The notes: a model not told the origin generated them from the letters alone. DNA of 64,000 nt from Clostridium sp. CX1 (GCF_025398335.1 NZ_JAODOO010000005.1:216779-280778), one strand, 5' to 3'. Counted from the first letter of the stretch, positions 28,405-41,868 are shown. Numbers and translations are program-made.

Positions 28405-29598
28405 TTACTCTTCTATTTTAGAAACAACTCCTGAACCTACAGTTCTTCCGCCTTCTCTTATAGCAAATCTTAATCCTTCATCCATTGCTACTGGAGTGAT
28501 TAATTCAACTTTCATGTCTATGTGGTCTCCAGGCATAACCATTTCCATTCCTTCTGGTAATTTGATTGATCCTGTAACGTCTGTTGTTCTGAAGTAGAAC
28601 TGTGGTCTATATCCATCGAAGAATGGAGTGTGTCTTCCACCTTCTTCTTTTTTTAGTACGTATACTTGACCTACGAACTTCTTATGTGGATGTACTGAAC
28701 CTGGTTTTGCTAATACTTGACCTCTTTCGATATCATCTCTTTGAACACCTCTTAATAATGCTCCGATGTTATCTCCTGCCATCGCTTGATCAAGAAGCTT
28801 TCTGAACATTTCTACTCCTGTACATACAGTTTTGCCCTTTTCTTCTTTTATTCCTACGATTTCTACTTCGTCTCCAACTTTTAATATTCCACTTTCAACT
28901 CTTCCAGTTGCAACTGTTCCTCTTCCTGTTATTGTGAATACATCTTCTACAGGCATTAAGAATGCTTTGTCAGTTGCTCTTTCTGGAGTTGGAATGTAGC
29001 TGTCTACTGCAGCCATTAAGTCCATTATTGGTTTTATTGCTTCTTCATCTGTTGGGTTTTCTAATGCTTTTAATGCTGATCCAGCTACGATTGGAGTATC
29101 ATCTCCTGGGAAGTTGTACTCGCTTAATAATTCTCTAACTTCCATTTCTACTAATTCTAATAATTCTGCATCGTCTACCATGTCAGCTTTATTTAAGAAT
29201 ACTACTATGTAGTCAACACCAACTCTTGATGCTAGTAGTATGTGCTCTCTTGTTTGTGGCATTGGACCATCTGCTGCACTTACAACTAAGATAGCTCCAT
29301 CCATCTGTGCTGCTCCTGTTATCATGTTCTTAACATAGTCAGCGTGTCCTGGACAATCAACGTGTGCATAGTGTCTGTTTTCTGTTTCATATTCAACGTG
29401 TGCTGTGTTGATTGTGATTCCTCTTTCTCTTTCTTCTGGTGCTTTATCTATTGCTGCATAATCAAATGCTTCTGCAAATCCCTTTTTTGATAATACTGTT
29501 GTTATTGCTGCTGTTAATGTTGTTTTACCGTGGTCTACGTGTCCTATTGTTCCTATGTTTACGTGTGGTTTGTTTCTTTCAAATTTTGCTTTTGACAT
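28405..29598 (-). CDS. tuf: Elongation factor Tu, copy 1
   Basis: The 397-residue GTPase delivers aminoacyl-tRNA to the ribosome. G1 GHVDHGKT is at 19-26, with DCPGH (catalytic His) near 81-85 and NKAD near 136-139; beta-barrel domains 2 and 3 are complete. The protein is identical to tuf copy 2 at 44.4-45.6 kb, and the DNA appears identical through the whole gene. It is last in the str operon (rpsL-rpsG-fusA-tuf), 40 nt after fusA. Confidence 0.98.
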   Translation of the reverse strand: MSKAKFERNKPHVNIGTIGHVDHGKTTLTAAITTVLSKKGFAEAFDYAAIDKAPEERERGITINTAHVEYETENRHYAHVDCPGHADYVKNMITGAAQMDGAILVVSAADGPMPQTREHILLASRVGVDYIVVFLNKADMVDDAELLELVEMEVRELLSEYNFPGDDTPIVAGSALKALENPTDEEAIKPIMDLMAAVDSYIPTPERATDKAFLMPVEDVFTITGRGTVATGRVESGILKVGDEVEIVGIKEEKGKTVCTGVEMFRKLLDQAMAGDNIGALLRGVQRDDIERGQVLAKPGSVHPHKKFVGQVYVLKKEEGGRHTPFFDGYRPQFYFRTTDVTGSIKLPEGMEMVMPGDHIDMKVELITPVAMDEGLRFAIREGGRTVGSGVVSKIEE

Positions 29599-29638
29599 TT
29601 TATTATTCCTCCTTAAATGTAGTAATCTATTTTATTAA

Positions 29639-31708
29639 TTAAGCATTTCTGCTTCCTGCTACTTGCTCTTGTATACTCTTTGGCACTTCTTCATAGTGAT
29701 CAAATACCATTGAGTAAACACCTCTACCTTGAGTTCTTGATCTTAATGTTGTAGCATAACCAAACATCTCTGAAAGTGGTACGAATGATCTAATAACTTG
29801 AGCACCAGCTCTAGCTTCCATTCCTTCAATTCTACCTCTTCTTGAGTTAATGTCACCCATTACATCACCCATATACTCTTCAGGCACTATAACCTCAACC
29901 TTCATCATAGGCTCTAGTAATACTGGCTCTGCTTTTGCCATTGCATTCTTAAATGCCATAGATCCAGCAATTTTAAATGCCATTTCTGATGAGTCAACAT
30001 CGTGGTATGATCCATCAACTAATTTAATCTTAAAGTTGATAACAGGATATCCTGCGATTATACCGCTGTCCGCAGCCTCTTGTATTCCATTATCAATTGG
30101 TGAAATGTATTCCTTAGGAATAGCTCCTCCAACGATAGCATTTTCAAATGAATATTCTCCTTCTGTTGGAATCATTTCTATCCAACAGTGACCGTATTGA
30201 CCACGTCCACCAGACTGTCTAACAAACTTACCTTCAGCTTTAATAGCTTTTCTGATTGTTTCTTTGTAAGCAACCTGTGGCTTACCAACGTTACACTCAA
30301 CTTTAAATTCTCTTTGAAGTCTGTCAACAATTATTTCAAGGTGAAGCTCACCCATACCAGATATAATTGTTTGACCAGTTTCTTGGTTAGTAAATGTTTT
30401 AAATGTTGGATCCTCTTCAGCAAGTTTTGCTAAAGCAATACCCATCTTTTCTTGACCAGCTTTAGTTTTTGGCTCTATAGCAACATCTATAACTGGATCT
30501 GGGAATTCCATGCTCTCAAGTATAATCGGAGCTGATTCATCACAAAGTGTATTACCAGTAGTTGTTTCCTTTAATCCGATTATAGCTCCTAAATCACCTG
30601 CACGAAGTTCTTCAACCTCTTGTCTGTGATTAGCGTGCATTTTAACAATTCTTCCTATTCTCTCTTTTTTACCTTTTGTTGAGTTAAGTACATAAGTACC
30701 GCTCTTAACTACACCTGAGTATATTCTCGCGAATGCTAACTTACCAACGAATGGGTCAGTTGCAATCTTAAATGCTAATGCTGACATTGGAGCATTATCA
30801 TCTGCTGGTCTTTCGTCTTCTGCACCAGTATCTGGGTTAGTTCCTTGTATAGCTGGGATATCTAATGGTGATGGCATGTATGCAACTACAGCATCGATCA
30901 TTGGTTGAACACCCTTGTTCTTATATGATGATCCACATACTACTGGTACTATAGCATTAGCTATAACACCTTTTCTAAGTCCTAATACTATTTCTTCTTC
31001 TGTGAACTCTTCGCCTTCAAGATATTTCATCATTAACTCTTCATCTTGTTCAGCTACTGCTTCAAGTAAAGCTGTTCTGTATTCTGCAGCCTTATCTTTT
31101 AATTCAGCTGGTATTTCAACTGAGTCCATAACTGTTCCTAAATCATCTTCGTATATTATGGCTTCATTTTTAACAAGATCTATAATTCCTTTAAATTGGT
31201 CTTCAGCTCCTACTGGAATCTGAATTGGAATTGCATTACAGTGTAATCTATCTCTTAATGTGTTAACACACATGTAGAAGTCAGCACCTGTAGAGTCCAT
31301 TTTATTTACATATACCATTCTTGGTACTTTGTAATTGTCTGCCTGTCTCCATACAGTTTCAGTTTGCGGTTCAACTCCGCTCTTTGCGTCTAATACAGTA
31401 ACTGATCCGTCAAGAACTCTTAATGATCTTTCAACCTCTACTGTAAAATCCACGTGTCCTGGTGTATCTATTATGTTTATCGCATAACCTTTCCATTGAC
31501 AGAAAGTTGCTGCTGAAGTTATAGTTATTCCTCTTTCTTGCTCTTGAACCATCCAGTCCATTGTTGCAGCACCTTCGTGAACCTCACCTATTTTGTGAGT
31601 CTTTCCTGTGTAGAAAAGTATACGTTCAGTTGTCGTAGTTTTTCCAGCATCGATGTGAGCCATAATACCGATGTTACGGAATTTCTCTAATGGATATTCT
31701 CTTCCCAC
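29639..31708 (-). CDS. fusA: Elongation factor G
   Basis: The 689-residue translocase has G1 AHIDAGKT at 17-24, QERGIT switch, DTPGH at 81-85 (catalytic His present) and NKMD near 135. Domains III-V are complete ([36 protein letters not shown]). This is the canonical EF-G of the str operon. A second, atypical paralogue lies at 61.7-63.8 kb. Confidence 0.98.
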   Translation of the reverse strand: MGREYPLEKFRNIGIMAHIDAGKTTTTERILFYTGKTHKIGEVHEGAATMDWMVQEQERGITITSAATFCQWKGYAINIIDTPGHVDFTVEVERSLRVLDGSVTVLDAKSGVEPQTETVWRQADNYKVPRMVYVNKMDSTGADFYMCVNTLRDRLHCNAIPIQIPVGAEDQFKGIIDLVKNEAIIYEDDLGTVMDSVEIPAELKDKAAEYRTALLEAVAEQDEELMMKYLEGEEFTEEEIVLGLRKGVIANAIVPVVCGSSYKNKGVQPMIDAVVAYMPSPLDIPAIQGTNPDTGAEDERPADDNAPMSALAFKIATDPFVGKLAFARIYSGVVKSGTYVLNSTKGKKERIGRIVKMHANHRQEVEELRAGDLGAIIGLKETTTGNTLCDESAPIILESMEFPDPVIDVAIEPKTKAGQEKMGIALAKLAEEDPTFKTFTNQETGQTIISGMGELHLEIIVDRLQREFKVECNVGKPQVAYKETIRKAIKAEGKFVRQSGGRGQYGHCWIEMIPTEGEYSFENAIVGGAIPKEYISPIDNGIQEAADSGIIAGYPVINFKIKLVDGSYHDVDSSEMAFKIAGSMAFKNAMAKAEPVLLEPMMKVEVIVPEEYMGDVMGDINSRRGRIEGMEARAGAQVIRSFVPLSEMFGYATTLRSRTQGRGVYSMVFDHYEEVPKSIQEQVAGSRNA

Positions 31709-31745
31709 TTAAATTTCCTCCTTTTACGTATGAATTTTAAATTTG

Positions 31746-31780
31746 ACAAAACTGTTTTGGTAACTCCAAAACAGTTTTGT
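31746..31780 (-). other. Long perfect hairpin between rpsG and fusA
   Basis: ACAAAACTGTTTTGG and CCAAAACAGTTTTGT form a perfect 15-bp stem with a 5-nt loop, beginning about 5 nt after the rpsG stop. The stem is followed by CAAATTT rather than a T run. It could cause partial termination, mRNA processing or translational uncoupling between rpsG and fusA. Confidence 0.65.
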
Positions 31781-31784
31781 GATA

Positions 31785-32321
<537 letters not shown>

Positions 32322-32430
32322 TTATAGTACATTTAACCGCAAAGTGCTTTGTACTTCTGCAAATTATCTATAAATCTATATATAAATGCTGAAGACGCAG
32401 CACTACTTTTCAACTTAATTTGACCAAATC

Positions 32431-32808
32431 TTATTTTTGTTTTGGTCTCTTAGCACCATATTTTGATCTTGATTGTAATCTGTTAGCTACTCCAGCTGAG
32501 TCTAATGCTCCTCTAACTATGTGGTATCTAACACCTGGAAGGTCTTTAACTCTTCCTCCTCTTATAAGAACAACGCTGTGCTCTTGTAAGTTGTGACCTA
32601 CACCTGGAATGTACGCAGTTACTTCAAATCCATTTGTTAGTCTAACTCTAGCGATTTTTCTTAACGCTGAGTTTGGCTTCTTAGGCGTTGTAGTTTTTAC
32701 TACTGTACAAACTCCTCTCTTTTGAGGACATTCCTTTAATGCTGGTGCTGTTGATTTTGTACCTATTGTCTTTCTGCCTTTTCTTACTAATTGGCTTATA
32801 GTTGGCAT
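32431..32808 (-). CDS. rpsL: 30S ribosomal protein S12
   Basis: The 125-residue S12 lies at the decoding centre. Both streptomycin-contact loops are wild type, with Lys in [12 protein letters not shown] and Lys in [13 protein letters not shown], so no ribosomal streptomycin resistance is encoded here. It lies 113 nt after the L7Ae-type gene. The gap contains only a weak AT hairpin (32835-32859). Confidence 0.98.
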   Translation of the reverse strand: MPTISQLVRKGRKTIGTKSTAPALKECPQKRGVCTVVKTTTPKKPNSALRKIARVRLTNGFEVTAYIPGVGHNLQEHSVVLIRGGRVKDLPGVRYHIVRGALDSAGVANRLQSRSKYGAKRPKQK

Positions 32809-32921
32809 ATCTACACCTCCTTTAAAGATATGAATTAAATTAGTATTAAACTAATTTAATAACTAAATTGTAACACTTTATTTATGTTAAATAATATCTG
32901 TAAGCTTCTTTATTAAGAAAA

Positions 32922-33164
32922 CTAGTCGTTTAGCACTGCGGCTGTAGCCGCACCAACATCTATCCCGCAAAGTTTTCCTAATTCTTTCATCGTGTCTATA
33001 TATAGTACACTTTGGGAATTCTCATCAACTAATACTTTTACCGACTGTATCAACTTATCATCAGCATCCTTAGCTATATAAACAGTTTTAGCAGCATTAT
33101 TTTTAATAGCTTTTACTGTTTGTTTAACACCAACAACTTTGTTTCCCTCAAGTCTGCAAATCAT
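32922..33164 (-). CDS. L7Ae/L30e-family RNA-binding protein (YbxF-like)
   Basis: The 80-residue protein has the L7Ae fold. VVGVKQTVKAIKNNAAKTVYI contains the GxKQ and KA motifs, the AKDADDKLIQSVK helix follows, and the C-terminal LGKLCGIDVGAATAAVL is typical of the short bacterial paralogues next to rpsL. These bind kink-turn RNAs such as riboswitches. The ligand RNA is unknown here. It lies between rpoC and rpsL, as in Bacillus. Confidence 0.92.
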   Translation of the reverse strand: MICRLEGNKVVGVKQTVKAIKNNAAKTVYIAKDADDKLIQSVKVLVDENSQSVLYIDTMKELGKLCGIDVGAATAAVLND

Positions 33165-33282
33165 AATCTCCGCTCCCCCTTACAGTGTTATAGAGACAAA
33201 GCTGAAACTTTGCCTCCATCAAAAACACACAGATGTATTTTATCACTTTAATACCAGTATGTCAACAAATTAAATGTTAAGC

Positions 33283-36200
33283 TTATGCTTCATTACTTAA
33301 TAAATTCTCTTCATTTTCCTTTTCAGTGTTTATTCTTATTGATCTATACCTTGTCATTCCTGTACCTGCAGGTATAAGCTTACCAATAATTACATTTTCC
33401 TTTAATCCTAATAACGGATCAACTTTTCCTTTTATAGCGGCATCAGTTAAGACTCTTGTAGTTTCTTGGAAGGAAGCTGCTGATAAGAATGATTCTGTTG
33501 CTAACGCAGCTTTAGTTATACCAAGCAACGCAACTCTTCCCTCAGCTGGAACTCCTCCTTGAGCTTCTACTCTTGCATTTTCTTCCTCAAAATCAAATAT
33601 ATCTATCATAGTTCCAGGAAGTAATTCAGTATCTCCTGATTCCTCTATTTTAACTTTTCTTGTCATTTGTCTTACTACTACCTCAAGGTGTTTATCATTG
33701 ATATCAACACCCTGTAATCTATATACCTTTTGAACTTCAGATAAAAGGTAGTTCTTAACTCCAAGAACTCCTTTGATTCTTAAAACATCATGTGGATTAA
33801 TAGATCCCTCTGTAATTTCATCTCCGGCTTCTATAACGTCACCGTTAGATACCTTAAGTCTTGATCCAAATGGTATATCATAGGTAACTTCTTCTCCACC
33901 TGCTGTAATAACAGATACTATTCTCTTTTTCTTTGTTTCTTCCATTTTTACAGTACCAGAAACTTCACTTACTATAGCAAGACCCTTCGGTTTTCTAGCC
34001 TCGAATAATTCTTCAACTCTAGGAAGACCTTGAGTTATATCAGCTCCAGCAACTCCACCAGTATGGAAGGTTCTCATTGTAAGCTGAGTACCTGGCTCTC
34101 CTATACTTTGTGCTGCAACTATACCAACTGCCTCACCTATATTTATCTTTTGCGCAGTGGCCATATTCATTCCATAACATTTTGAACATACGCCATGCTT
34201 AGATTTACAAGTGAATACAGATCTAATTTTTACTTTCTTAACTCCAGCATCTTCTACTTTGTCAGCAACTGTTGAATCCATATAAGCATCTCTTGCAACA
34301 ATTACTTCTCCTGTCTTAGGATCTAGAATATCTTCACTGGAGTATCTTCCTGTAAGTCTTTCTGCTAAACTTTCTATAGTCTCATTTCCTTCTTTTATTT
34401 CAGAAACCTCGTAGCCATCACGAGTTCCACAATCTTCTACTCTAACTATAACATCTTGGCTTACATCAACAAGTCTTCTTGTCAAATATCCAGAGTCCGC
34501 TGTTTTAAGAGCTGTATCGGCATTACCTTTTCTTGCTCCGTGTGTTGATATAAAGTATTCAAGTACATCGAGACCTTCTCTAAAGGATGATCTTATAGGT
34601 AATTCTATAATCTTACCAGATGGGTTAGCCATAAGACCTCTCATACCAGCAAGCTGTTTTATCTGACTCTTAGAACCTCTGGCTCCTGAATCAGCCATCA
34701 TGAATATAGGATTAAACTTATCCAAGTTATTCATAAGTGCATCAGCTACATCTTCAGTGGTCTTAGTCCATTTTTCTATAACTCTTTCATATCTTTCATC
34801 TTCTGATATAAATCCTCTTCTGTACATTTTTTCAATTTTATCAACTGCAGCATCTGCTTCTTCAAGCAACTTCTTTTTATTCTCTGGAACAACCATATCT
34901 GATGTAGATACAGTAATAGCCCCTATACTTGAGTAGTGATATCCTTTAGCTTTTATGTTATCAAGCATTATAGACGTCTTAGTTGCTCCATGTTTCATGT
35001 AGCACTTATCTATAACCTTTCCAAGGTTTTTCTTAGTAACAAGGAAATCAACCTCTAACTTAAATTCATTTTCTGGTTTACTTCTATCTATAAAACCTAA
35101 GTCCTGTGGTATAGCTTCGTTGAATATGATTTTTCCAGGAGTAGTTTCTATTATTCCAGTAATCTCCTTGCCATCCTTAATCTTAACCATCTTCACTCTT
35201 ATTTTTGCGTGAATACTTATTTCGCTAAGCTGGTAAGCCATGATTACCTCATCTGGTGATGAGAAACTTCTTCCTTCTCCCTTTTCGCCATCTTTATCTA
35301 TAGTTAAGTAGTATGAACCAAGCACCATGTCCTGTGTAGGAACTACAACTGGTTTACCATCAGATGGCTTCATTATATTGTGTGCTGCAAGCATTAAAAA
35401 TCTTGCTTCTGCTTGAGCTTCAACAGATAATGGAACATGGACAGCCATTTGGTCTCCATCAAAGTCCGCATTATATGCTGTACATGATAATGGATGAAGC
35501 TTTATTGCTCTACCCTCAACAAGTACAGGTTGGAATGCCTGAATTCCCAATCTATGAAGCGTCGGAGCACGGTTTAAAAGAACTGGATGGTCTGCAATAA
35601 CTTCTTCAAGTACATCCCATACCTGAGTTTGAACTCTCTCTACCATTCTTTTTGCACTTTTAATATTATGAGCTACTCCGCTTTCTACCAATTTCTTCAT
35701 GACAAAAGGTTTAAATAATTCAAGCGCCATTTCTTTTGGAAGACCACATTGGTACATTTTCAGTTCAGGTCCTACAACTATAACGGAACGTCCTGAATAG
35801 TCAACACGTTTTCCAAGTAAGTTTTGTCTAAATCTTCCCTGCTTACCCTTTAACATATCTGATAATGATTTTAACGGCCTATTTCCTGGTCCTGTTACAG
35901 GTCTTCCTCTTCTGCCGTTATCAATAAGTGCATCTACAGCTTCCTGAAGCATTCTCTTTTCGTTTCTTACTATGATGTCTGGAGCACCTAAATCTAAAAG
36001 TTTTTTAAGTCTATTGTTTCTATTAATTACTCTTCTATAAAGATCATTTAAGTCAGACGTTGCAAATCTGCCACCATCCAGCTGAACCATAGGTCTCAAA
36101 TCTGGAGGTATTACAGGTATTACATCAATAATCATCCACTCTGGTCTATTGCTAGACTTTCTAAAGGATTCTACAACTTCTAACCTTCTGATTATTCTTA

Positions 36201-36813
36201 CCTTCTTTTGCCCAGTACTGCTCTTTAAATCTTCTTTTAACTCTGCTGAAAGTTGTTCAAGATCTATTTCCTCTAAAAGTTTTTTAACTGATTCTGCTCC
36301 CATACCAGCAACAAAGTTCTCTTCACCATATTTATCAGCTGCTTCTCTATATTCCTTTTCATTTAGTAGCTGCTTCTTTAATAATGGTGTTTCTTTTGGA
36401 TCTAATACTACATAAGATGCAAAATACAATATTTTTTCAAGTGCTCTAGGAGACATATCTAATATAAGTCCCATACGTGATGGTATTCCTTTGAAATACC
36501 ATATATGAGATACAGGGGCAGCAAGTTCTATATGCCCCATTCTCTCACGTCTTACTTTAGCCTTTGTAACCTCTACTCCACATCTGTCACAAACTATACC
36601 TTTGTATCTTATTCTTTTATACTTTCCACAGTGACATTCCCAGTCTTTTATCGGTCCAAATATTCTTTCACAGAACAATCCATCTCTTTCTGGCTTTAGA
36701 GTTCTATAGTTTATAGTTTCTGGTTTTTTAACTTCACCTCTAGACCATTCTCTAATCTTCTCTGGAGAAGCTAATCCTATTTGCAGTGCATCAAAATTAT
36801 TTAATTCAAACAA
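33283..36813 (-). CDS. rpoC: DNA-directed RNA polymerase beta' subunit
   Basis: The 1176-residue subunit. The N-terminal zinc site (CHCGKYKR...CDRCGVEV) is at about 58-80. The catalytic Mg-binding [14 protein letters not shown] is near residue 450, and the second zinc site is near 866-880 ([11 protein letters not shown]). Bridge helix and trigger-loop regions ([33 protein letters not shown]) are complete in shortened citation. It lies 17 nt after rpoB. No large insertions are seen. Confidence 0.98.
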   Translation of the reverse strand: MFELNNFDALQIGLASPEKIREWSRGEVKKPETINYRTLKPERDGLFCERIFGPIKDWECHCGKYKRIRYKGIVCDRCGVEVTKAKVRRERMGHIELAAPVSHIWYFKGIPSRMGLILDMSPRALEKILYFASYVVLDPKETPLLKKQLLNEKEYREAADKYGEENFVAGMGAESVKKLLEEIDLEQLSAELKEDLKSSTGQKKVRIIRRLEVVESFRKSSNRPEWMIIDVIPVIPPDLRPMVQLDGGRFATSDLNDLYRRVINRNNRLKKLLDLGAPDIIVRNEKRMLQEAVDALIDNGRRGRPVTGPGNRPLKSLSDMLKGKQGRFRQNLLGKRVDYSGRSVIVVGPELKMYQCGLPKEMALELFKPFVMKKLVESGVAHNIKSAKRMVERVQTQVWDVLEEVIADHPVLLNRAPTLHRLGIQAFQPVLVEGRAIKLHPLSCTAYNADFDGDQMAVHVPLSVEAQAEARFLMLAAHNIMKPSDGKPVVVPTQDMVLGSYYLTIDKDGEKGEGRSFSSPDEVIMAYQLSEISIHAKIRVKMVKIKDGKEITGIIETTPGKIIFNEAIPQDLGFIDRSKPENEFKLEVDFLVTKKNLGKVIDKCYMKHGATKTSIMLDNIKAKGYHYSSIGAITVSTSDMVVPENKKKLLEEADAAVDKIEKMYRRGFISEDERYERVIEKWTKTTEDVADALMNNLDKFNPIFMMADSGARGSKSQIKQLAGMRGLMANPSGKIIELPIRSSFREGLDVLEYFISTHGARKGNADTALKTADSGYLTRRLVDVSQDVIVRVEDCGTRDGYEVSEIKEGNETIESLAERLTGRYSSEDILDPKTGEVIVARDAYMDSTVADKVEDAGVKKVKIRSVFTCKSKHGVCSKCYGMNMATAQKINIGEAVGIVAAQSIGEPGTQLTMRTFHTGGVAGADITQGLPRVEELFEARKPKGLAIVSEVSGTVKMEETKKKRIVSVITAGGEEVTYDIPFGSRLKVSNGDVIEAGDEITEGSINPHDVLRIKGVLGVKNYLLSEVQKVYRLQGVDINDKHLEVVVRQMTRKVKIEESGDTELLPGTMIDIFDFEEENARVEAQGGVPAEGRVALLGITKAALATESFLSAASFQETTRVLTDAAIKGKVDPLLGLKENVIIGKLIPAGTGMTRYRSIRINTEKENEENLLSNEA

Positions 36814-36830
36814 GGGTACATCCTCCCTTC

Positions 36831-39800
36831 CTAGTGTTCATCACCAAAATCATCTATTTCCAATTCACCTTGAAGATCATCTAAAGATAAATCTTCATAA
36901 TCAATTTCTAACTCTTCATCACTATCTTCATTCTCGATATAATCATCAGTAGGAACTGGTGGAACCAATTCTTCATTTCCTTCAATATTAACACCTAAAT
37001 CTTCTGCCTCTTCATCTACTGACTCTCTTAATTTTATCTCTTCATTGTCATCATTTAGGACTTTTACGTCAAGGCACAATGCTTGTAATTCCTTTATAAG
37101 TACCTTAAATGACTCTGGCACTCCTGGTTCAGGTATGTTTTCACCTTTTACAATTGCCTCATAAGTTTTAACCCTTCCAACTACATCGTCGGACTTCACA
37201 GTTAGTATTTCTTGAAGTGTATGAGCTGCTCCATATGCCTCAAGTGCCCAAACTTCCATTTCTCCAAATCTCTGTCCGCCAAACTGCGCTTTACCACCTA
37301 ATGGCTGTTGGGTAACTAGTGAGTATGGTCCTGTAGATCTAGCATGAATCTTATCATCAACTAAGTGTGCAAGCTTTAATATATACATATATCCAACGGT
37401 TACTGGGTTGTCAAATGGTTCACCTGTTCTTCCATCATAAAGAACAGTCTTTCCATCTTCTCTATATCCAGCCTTTACTAGGCACTCTATTATTTCCCTT
37501 TCAGTTGCACCGTCAAATACAGGGGTAGCTATATGCCAACCTAATTCACTTGCAGCCCATCCTAGGTGAACCTCAAGTACCTGACCGATATTCATACGTG
37601 AAGGAACCCCTAGTGGATTTAGACATATTTGAAGTGGTCTTCCATCCGGTAAGAATGGCATATCTTCTTCTGGTAATACTCTAGAGATAACCCCTTTATT
37701 ACCGTGTCTTCCTGCCATCTTATCTCCAACAGATATTTTTCTTTTTTGAGCTATATAGCATCTTACTAGTTTATTAACTCCAGGTGGAAGCTCATCTCCA
37801 TTTTCCCTAGTAAATACTTTAACATCAACAATTATACCTGCTTCACCGTGAGGAACTCTAAGTGAAGTATCTCTAACTTCCCTAGCCTTTTCTCCAAAGA
37901 TTGCTCTAAGTAATCTCTCTTCAGCTGTAAGTTCAGTTTCTCCTTTTGGTGTAACCTTTCCTACAAGTATATCTCCAGATCTTACCTCAGCACCTATTCT
38001 TATTATTCCTCTTTCATCTATGTCTTTTAATGCATCTTCTCCAACGTTCGGTATATCTCTTGTTATTTCTTCTGGTCCTAATTTTGTATCTCTTGCTTCA
38101 GCTTCATATTCTTCTATATGAATTGATGTAAATACATCATTCTTTACCAATTCTTCAGATATAAGCATAGCATCTTCATAATTGTATCCTTCCCAAGTTA
38201 TGAAGCCCATTCTTATATTTTTACCTAATGCTATTTCTCCTAAGTCAGTAGAAGGACCATCTGATAATACTGTACCCTTCTCTACACGTTCATCTTTATT
38301 AACTATTGGTCTTTGATTTATACAAGTACCTTGGTTTGATCTTTTAAACTTAAGAAGTCTGTATACATCTATTCCTCCGTCAGAGTCTCTCTTAACTCTA
38401 ACTTCGTTAGCACTTACATATACAACTGTTCCAGCATTTTTAGCCTTAGGTAGTACTCCTGAGTCAACAGCTGCCTTATACTCTATTCCAGTTCCTACAA
38501 CAGGGGCTTGAGGCTTTAATAATGGCACTGCCTGACGCTGCATGTTTGATCCCATAAGAGCACGGCTGGCATCATCATTTTCAAGGAACGGTATCATAGC
38601 TGTAGCTACTGAAACTAATTGTCTTGGTGATACGTCCATAAAATCAACATCTTCACGAGGAACAACCATTATATCTTCCTTGTTTCTTACTGTTACCTTA
38701 CTATCAACAAAATGTCCGTTTTCGTCAATAGGTTCGTTAGCCTGTGCTACTAGGTACTCATCTTCTTCATCTGCTGTTATATATATTAGTTTCTCAGTAA
38801 CTACACCTGACTTTTTATCAACTTTTCTATAAGGAGTTTCTATAAATCCATAGTAATTTACCCTAGCATAAGTTGCTAATGAGTTAATAAGTCCTATATT
38901 GGGACCTTCAGGTGTTTCTATAGGACACATTCTACCATAGTGTGAGTGGTGAACGTCTCTTACTTCAAATCCTGCTCTTTCTCTTGAAAGACCTCCTGGA
39001 CCTAGGGCTGAAAGTCTTCTCTTATTTGTTAACTCTGATAATGGATTTGTCTGATCCATGAACTGTGAAAGCTGAGAGCTTCCAAAGAATTCTTTTATGG
39101 ATGCTGCTACTGGTCTTATATTTATTAACGCTTGCGGAGTTATAACTTCTTGATCTTGAATAGTCATTCTTTCTTTAACTACTCTTTCCATTCTTGAAAG
39201 ACCTATTCTAAATTGATTCTGAAGAAGTTCTCCTACAGATCTAATTCTTCTATTACCAAGGTGATCAATATCATCTGTATGACCAATATTATAAGCTAAT
39301 CCTAATTCATAGCTTACAGTAGCATATATATCATCTCTTATTATGTGTTTTGGTATTAACACGTGGATATTCTTTCTTAGTTGCTCTTTTATACTACTTT
39401 CATCACTGTAGTTATCCAAAATTTCCTTTAATGTAGGATAATGTACAAGTTCCTTTATATTTAAATCGTCTATATTAAAATCAATAAAGCTATGTATGTT
39501 TACAAAATTGTTTCCTATTACTTTAAGAACTTTATCTTCAACTTGAATATCTACTGCCCTTATACCACAATTTTGTATTTCAATTGCTTTCTCTCTATCA
39601 ATCTTTTCGCCTTTTTGTACGAGAATCTCACCTGTTTGTGGGTTTACAATATCTTCATTTGATATTTGATTTGCAATTCTCAAATGAAGAGCTAATTTTT
39701 TATTAAACTTGTATCTTCCAACTCTTGATAAATCATATCTCTTAGGATCGAAGAACAAGGATTCAATAAGTGATTGTGCACTGTCAACTGTAGGTGGTTC

Positions 39801-40529
39801 TCCTGGTCTTAATCTCTTGTATATTTCAAGTAATGCTTCTTCACGAGTCTTTGTATTATCTTTCTCTATGGAAGCTTTCAATCTTTCATCCTCGCCGAAA
39901 AACTCTGTTATTTCAGCATCTGTACCATATCCCATAGATCTTATAAGTATGGTTATAGGTAATTTTCTTGTCTTGTCTATTCTCACATATATTATGTCAT
40001 TTGAGTCTGTTTCATATTCTAGCCAAGCACCTCTGTTTGGTATTACAGTTGATGAAAAAAGCTTTTTACCTGTTTTATCAACTGCCATATCGTAATATAC
40101 ACCTGGTGATCTTACTAACTGACTTACAATAACTCTCTCCGCACCATTAATGATGAAGGTTCCTTGTTCTGTCATAAGAGGAAAGTCTCCCATGAACACT
40201 TCTTGTTCCTTTACTTCACCAGTTTCCTTGTTCAGTAATCTTACTTTTACTTTTAAAGGCGCTGCATATGTAGCATCTCTTTCTTTACATTCTTCAACTG
40301 AGTATTTGATATTATCCATATCTAACTTGTAGCCTACAAACTCAAGATTAAGATTAGCAGTATAATCCTGAATAGGATTAATATCATCAAACACTTCTTG
40401 CAAGCCTTCTCTTAGAAACCAATTATAGGAATCTAACTGCACCTCAATCAAATTAGGCATATCGCCAACTTCTTTAAGTTTGGAAAAGCTCATTCTCGTT
40501 CTCTTACCAACCTGGACAGGATGTACCAT
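36831..40529 (-). CDS. rpoB: DNA-directed RNA polymerase beta subunit
   Basis: The 1232-residue subunit has all fork, link and flap regions, and ends with an acidic tail rich in Glu and Asp (about 1180-1232). The rifampicin cluster reads [17 protein letters not shown] then [13 protein letters not shown]. The residue equal to E. coli His526 / C. difficile His502 is Asn502 (codon AAT, plus-strand 39024-39026), a substitution known to lower rifamycin sensitivity. Asp and Ser at the other hot spots are wild type. The gene is preceded by a 271-nt gap with a promoter. Confidence 0.98.
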   Translation of the reverse strand: MVHPVQVGKRTRMSFSKLKEVGDMPNLIEVQLDSYNWFLREGLQEVFDDINPIQDYTANLNLEFVGYKLDMDNIKYSVEECKERDATYAAPLKVKVRLLNKETGEVKEQEVFMGDFPLMTEQGTFIINGAERVIVSQLVRSPGVYYDMAVDKTGKKLFSSTVIPNRGAWLEYETDSNDIIYVRIDKTRKLPITILIRSMGYGTDAEITEFFGEDERLKASIEKDNTKTREEALLEIYKRLRPGEPPTVDSAQSLIESLFFDPKRYDLSRVGRYKFNKKLALHLRIANQISNEDIVNPQTGEILVQKGEKIDREKAIEIQNCGIRAVDIQVEDKVLKVIGNNFVNIHSFIDFNIDDLNIKELVHYPTLKEILDNYSDESSIKEQLRKNIHVLIPKHIIRDDIYATVSYELGLAYNIGHTDDIDHLGNRRIRSVGELLQNQFRIGLSRMERVVKERMTIQDQEVITPQALINIRPVAASIKEFFGSSQLSQFMDQTNPLSELTNKRRLSALGPGGLSRERAGFEVRDVHHSHYGRMCPIETPEGPNIGLINSLATYARVNYYGFIETPYRKVDKKSGVVTEKLIYITADEEDEYLVAQANEPIDENGHFVDSKVTVRNKEDIMVVPREDVDFMDVSPRQLVSVATAMIPFLENDDASRALMGSNMQRQAVPLLKPQAPVVGTGIEYKAAVDSGVLPKAKNAGTVVYVSANEVRVKRDSDGGIDVYRLLKFKRSNQGTCINQRPIVNKDERVEKGTVLSDGPSTDLGEIALGKNIRMGFITWEGYNYEDAMLISEELVKNDVFTSIHIEEYEAEARDTKLGPEEITRDIPNVGEDALKDIDERGIIRIGAEVRSGDILVGKVTPKGETELTAEERLLRAIFGEKAREVRDTSLRVPHGEAGIIVDVKVFTRENGDELPPGVNKLVRCYIAQKRKISVGDKMAGRHGNKGVISRVLPEEDMPFLPDGRPLQICLNPLGVPSRMNIGQVLEVHLGWAASELGWHIATPVFDGATEREIIECLVKAGYREDGKTVLYDGRTGEPFDNPVTVGYMYILKLAHLVDDKIHARSTGPYSLVTQQPLGGKAQFGGQRFGEMEVWALEAYGAAHTLQEILTVKSDDVVGRVKTYEAIVKGENIPEPGVPESFKVLIKELQALCLDVKVLNDDNEEIKLRESVDEEAEDLGVNIEGNEELVPPVPTDDYIENEDSDEELEIDYEDLSLDDLQGELEIDDFGDEH

Positions 40530-40617
40530 TGACTTTCACCCCTTGCATAAACTAAAAATAACCAAAAACACAACCTCTTTAAATGTGATTTTGGATTGAT
40601 TACATTACCATCTTTTT

Positions 40618-40647
40618 AGTATAACCTTTTTTTTATAATTAATTCAA
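40618..40647 (-). promoter_or_regulatory. Candidate rpoB promoter
   Basis: -35 TTGAAT (40642-40647), 18-nt spacer and -10 TATACT (40618-40623), with the start near 40611. This leaves a leader of about 80 nt before the rpoB ATG. With the rplL terminator upstream, rpoBC could be transcribed from here as well as by read-through. Confidence 0.5.
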
Positions 40648-40754
40648 TCTTTGATATAAAACTAAAATATTTGCATTATATTTAACTAATCAATGCAATT
40701 TATTATATTACCATAATAATAAACATTTGTCAATAAATAATGTCATTAAATTTT

Positions 40755-40790
40755 AAAAGAGGCACTTTTTATATAAAAAGTGCCTCTTTT
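40755..40790. terminator. rplL-rpoB terminator/attenuator
   Basis: A perfect palindrome: AAAAGAGGCACTTTTT pairs with its complement over 16 or more bp around a TATA centre. Both arms end in A or T runs. It lies about 10 nt after the rplL stop. In many bacteria this interval attenuates rpoBC relative to rplJL. Confidence 0.85.
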
Positions 40791-40800
40791 TTATAAGATA

Positions 40801-41166
40801 CTATTTTATTTCTACAGTAGCACCAACTTCTGCAAGTTTTGCCTTTATAGCTTCAGCATCTTCTTTGCTTACGCCTTCTTTTAATGTCTTAGGAGCTCCG
40901 TCAACTACTTCTTTAGCTTCCTTTAATCCTAAACCAGTTAATTCTCTAACTGCTTTTATAACCTTTATCTTTTCTGATCCAGCGTTAGCTAATACTACGT
41001 CGAATTCAGTCTTTTCTTCTGCTGCTGCACCTGGTGCTGCAACACCTGCAACTGCTACTGGAGCAGCTGCGCTTACTCCGAATTCCTCTTCACATGCTTT
41101 TACTAACTCGTTTAATTCTAAAACGCTCATTTCTTTTATAGCTTGAATTATTTCTTCTCTAGTCAT
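40801..41166 (-). CDS. rplL: 50S ribosomal protein L7/L12
   Basis: The 121-residue stalk protein has an N-terminal dimerisation helix ([20 protein letters not shown]), an Ala/Gly/Pro-rich hinge ([15 protein letters not shown]) and a C-terminal factor-binding domain ([20 protein letters not shown]). It recruits the translational GTPases. It ends at TAG just before a strong palindromic terminator. Confidence 0.98.
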   Translation of the reverse strand: MTREEIIQAIKEMSVLELNELVKACEEEFGVSAAAPVAVAGVAAPGAAAEEKTEFDVVLANAGSEKIKVIKAVRELTGLGLKEAKEVVDGAPKTLKEGVSKEDAEAIKAKLAEVGATVEIK

Positions 41167-41215
41167 TATTAGACACCTCCAAAATTTCTCTTCAACAAAT
41201 TATTATTTATTCAAA

Positions 41216-41716
41216 TTAAGCTTCTTCTGATTCTTTCTTTTCTTTAACAGCATTTAATAAGTATGCTAGGTTTGACATTGGAGCTTTGAAGCTTCCAAGT
41301 AATTGAGCAAGTAAAACTTCTCTTGGTGGTATTTTAGCAAGTTGTTGAACTTTATCAGTATCAAATATTTCTCCTTGAACAACTCCACCTTTTAACTCCA
41401 TCTTCTTATGATTTTTTGCAAAATCATTTAAGATTCTTGCAGGAGCTGTTGGATCTTCATATCCGAATGCTACTGAAACTGGTCCTTCAAGGATGCTTTC
41501 AACACCATCAAATCCTAGTTCTCTTGCTGCTAATGTAGTTAAAGTATTTTTGTAAACTTTATACTCTACACCAGCTTCTCTTAATTGCTTTCTAAGCTCT
41601 GTATCTTCTTCAACAGTTAATCCTTGATACTTAGCGAAGATTATACCTTGAGCTTTTTCCATTTTTTCCTTTATTTCTAACACTTTAGCTTCTTTTATTT
41701 CTCTATTTTTTCCCAC
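41216..41716 (-). CDS. rplJ: 50S ribosomal protein L10
   Basis: The 166-residue L10 anchors L7/L12 dimers to the ribosome. [16 protein letters not shown] N-terminus (here [21 protein letters not shown]) and the C-terminal helix that holds the dimers ([10 protein letters not shown]) are present. The L10-L12 complex binds the leader at 41.8 kb to repress its own operon. Confidence 0.97.
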   Translation of the reverse strand: MGKNREIKEAKVLEIKEKMEKAQGIIFAKYQGLTVEEDTELRKQLREAGVEYKVYKNTLTTLAARELGFDGVESILEGPVSVAFGYEDPTAPARILNDFAKNHKKMELKGGVVQGEIFDTDKVQQLAKIPPREVLLAQLLGSFKAPMSNLAYLLNAVKEKKESEEA

Positions 41717-41764
41717 TGTGTGTCCACCTCCTCACAGTTTAAAATTAATGTTATACAAATTTAA

Positions 41765-41868
41765 AGGTCTCCCCGTAGACGTAGAGAGACCAGTTATAAT
41801 CACTTATATCGGAACCCTCGGTAGGTTGGTATAACCGTTATGCATTCGCACCTACTGTCTACGGAATA
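41765..41868 (-). promoter_or_regulatory. L10 leader RNA
   Basis: This structured leader lies between rplA and rplJ. Its closing stem is CCGTAGAC (41773-41780) with GTCTACGG (41857-41864). The enclosed arms include a GGTAGGTT/AACCTACC-type segment and the conserved loop sequences expected of the rplJL leader. The L10(L12)4 complex binds it to repress the operon. The gap (41717-41919) is otherwise empty. Family assignment is by position and recognisable sequence. Confidence 0.88.

Noticed and set aside
32431..32808. Streptomycin-resistance change in S12
   Set aside because: Both contact lysines (in KKPNSALRK and GGRVKDLP) are wild type.
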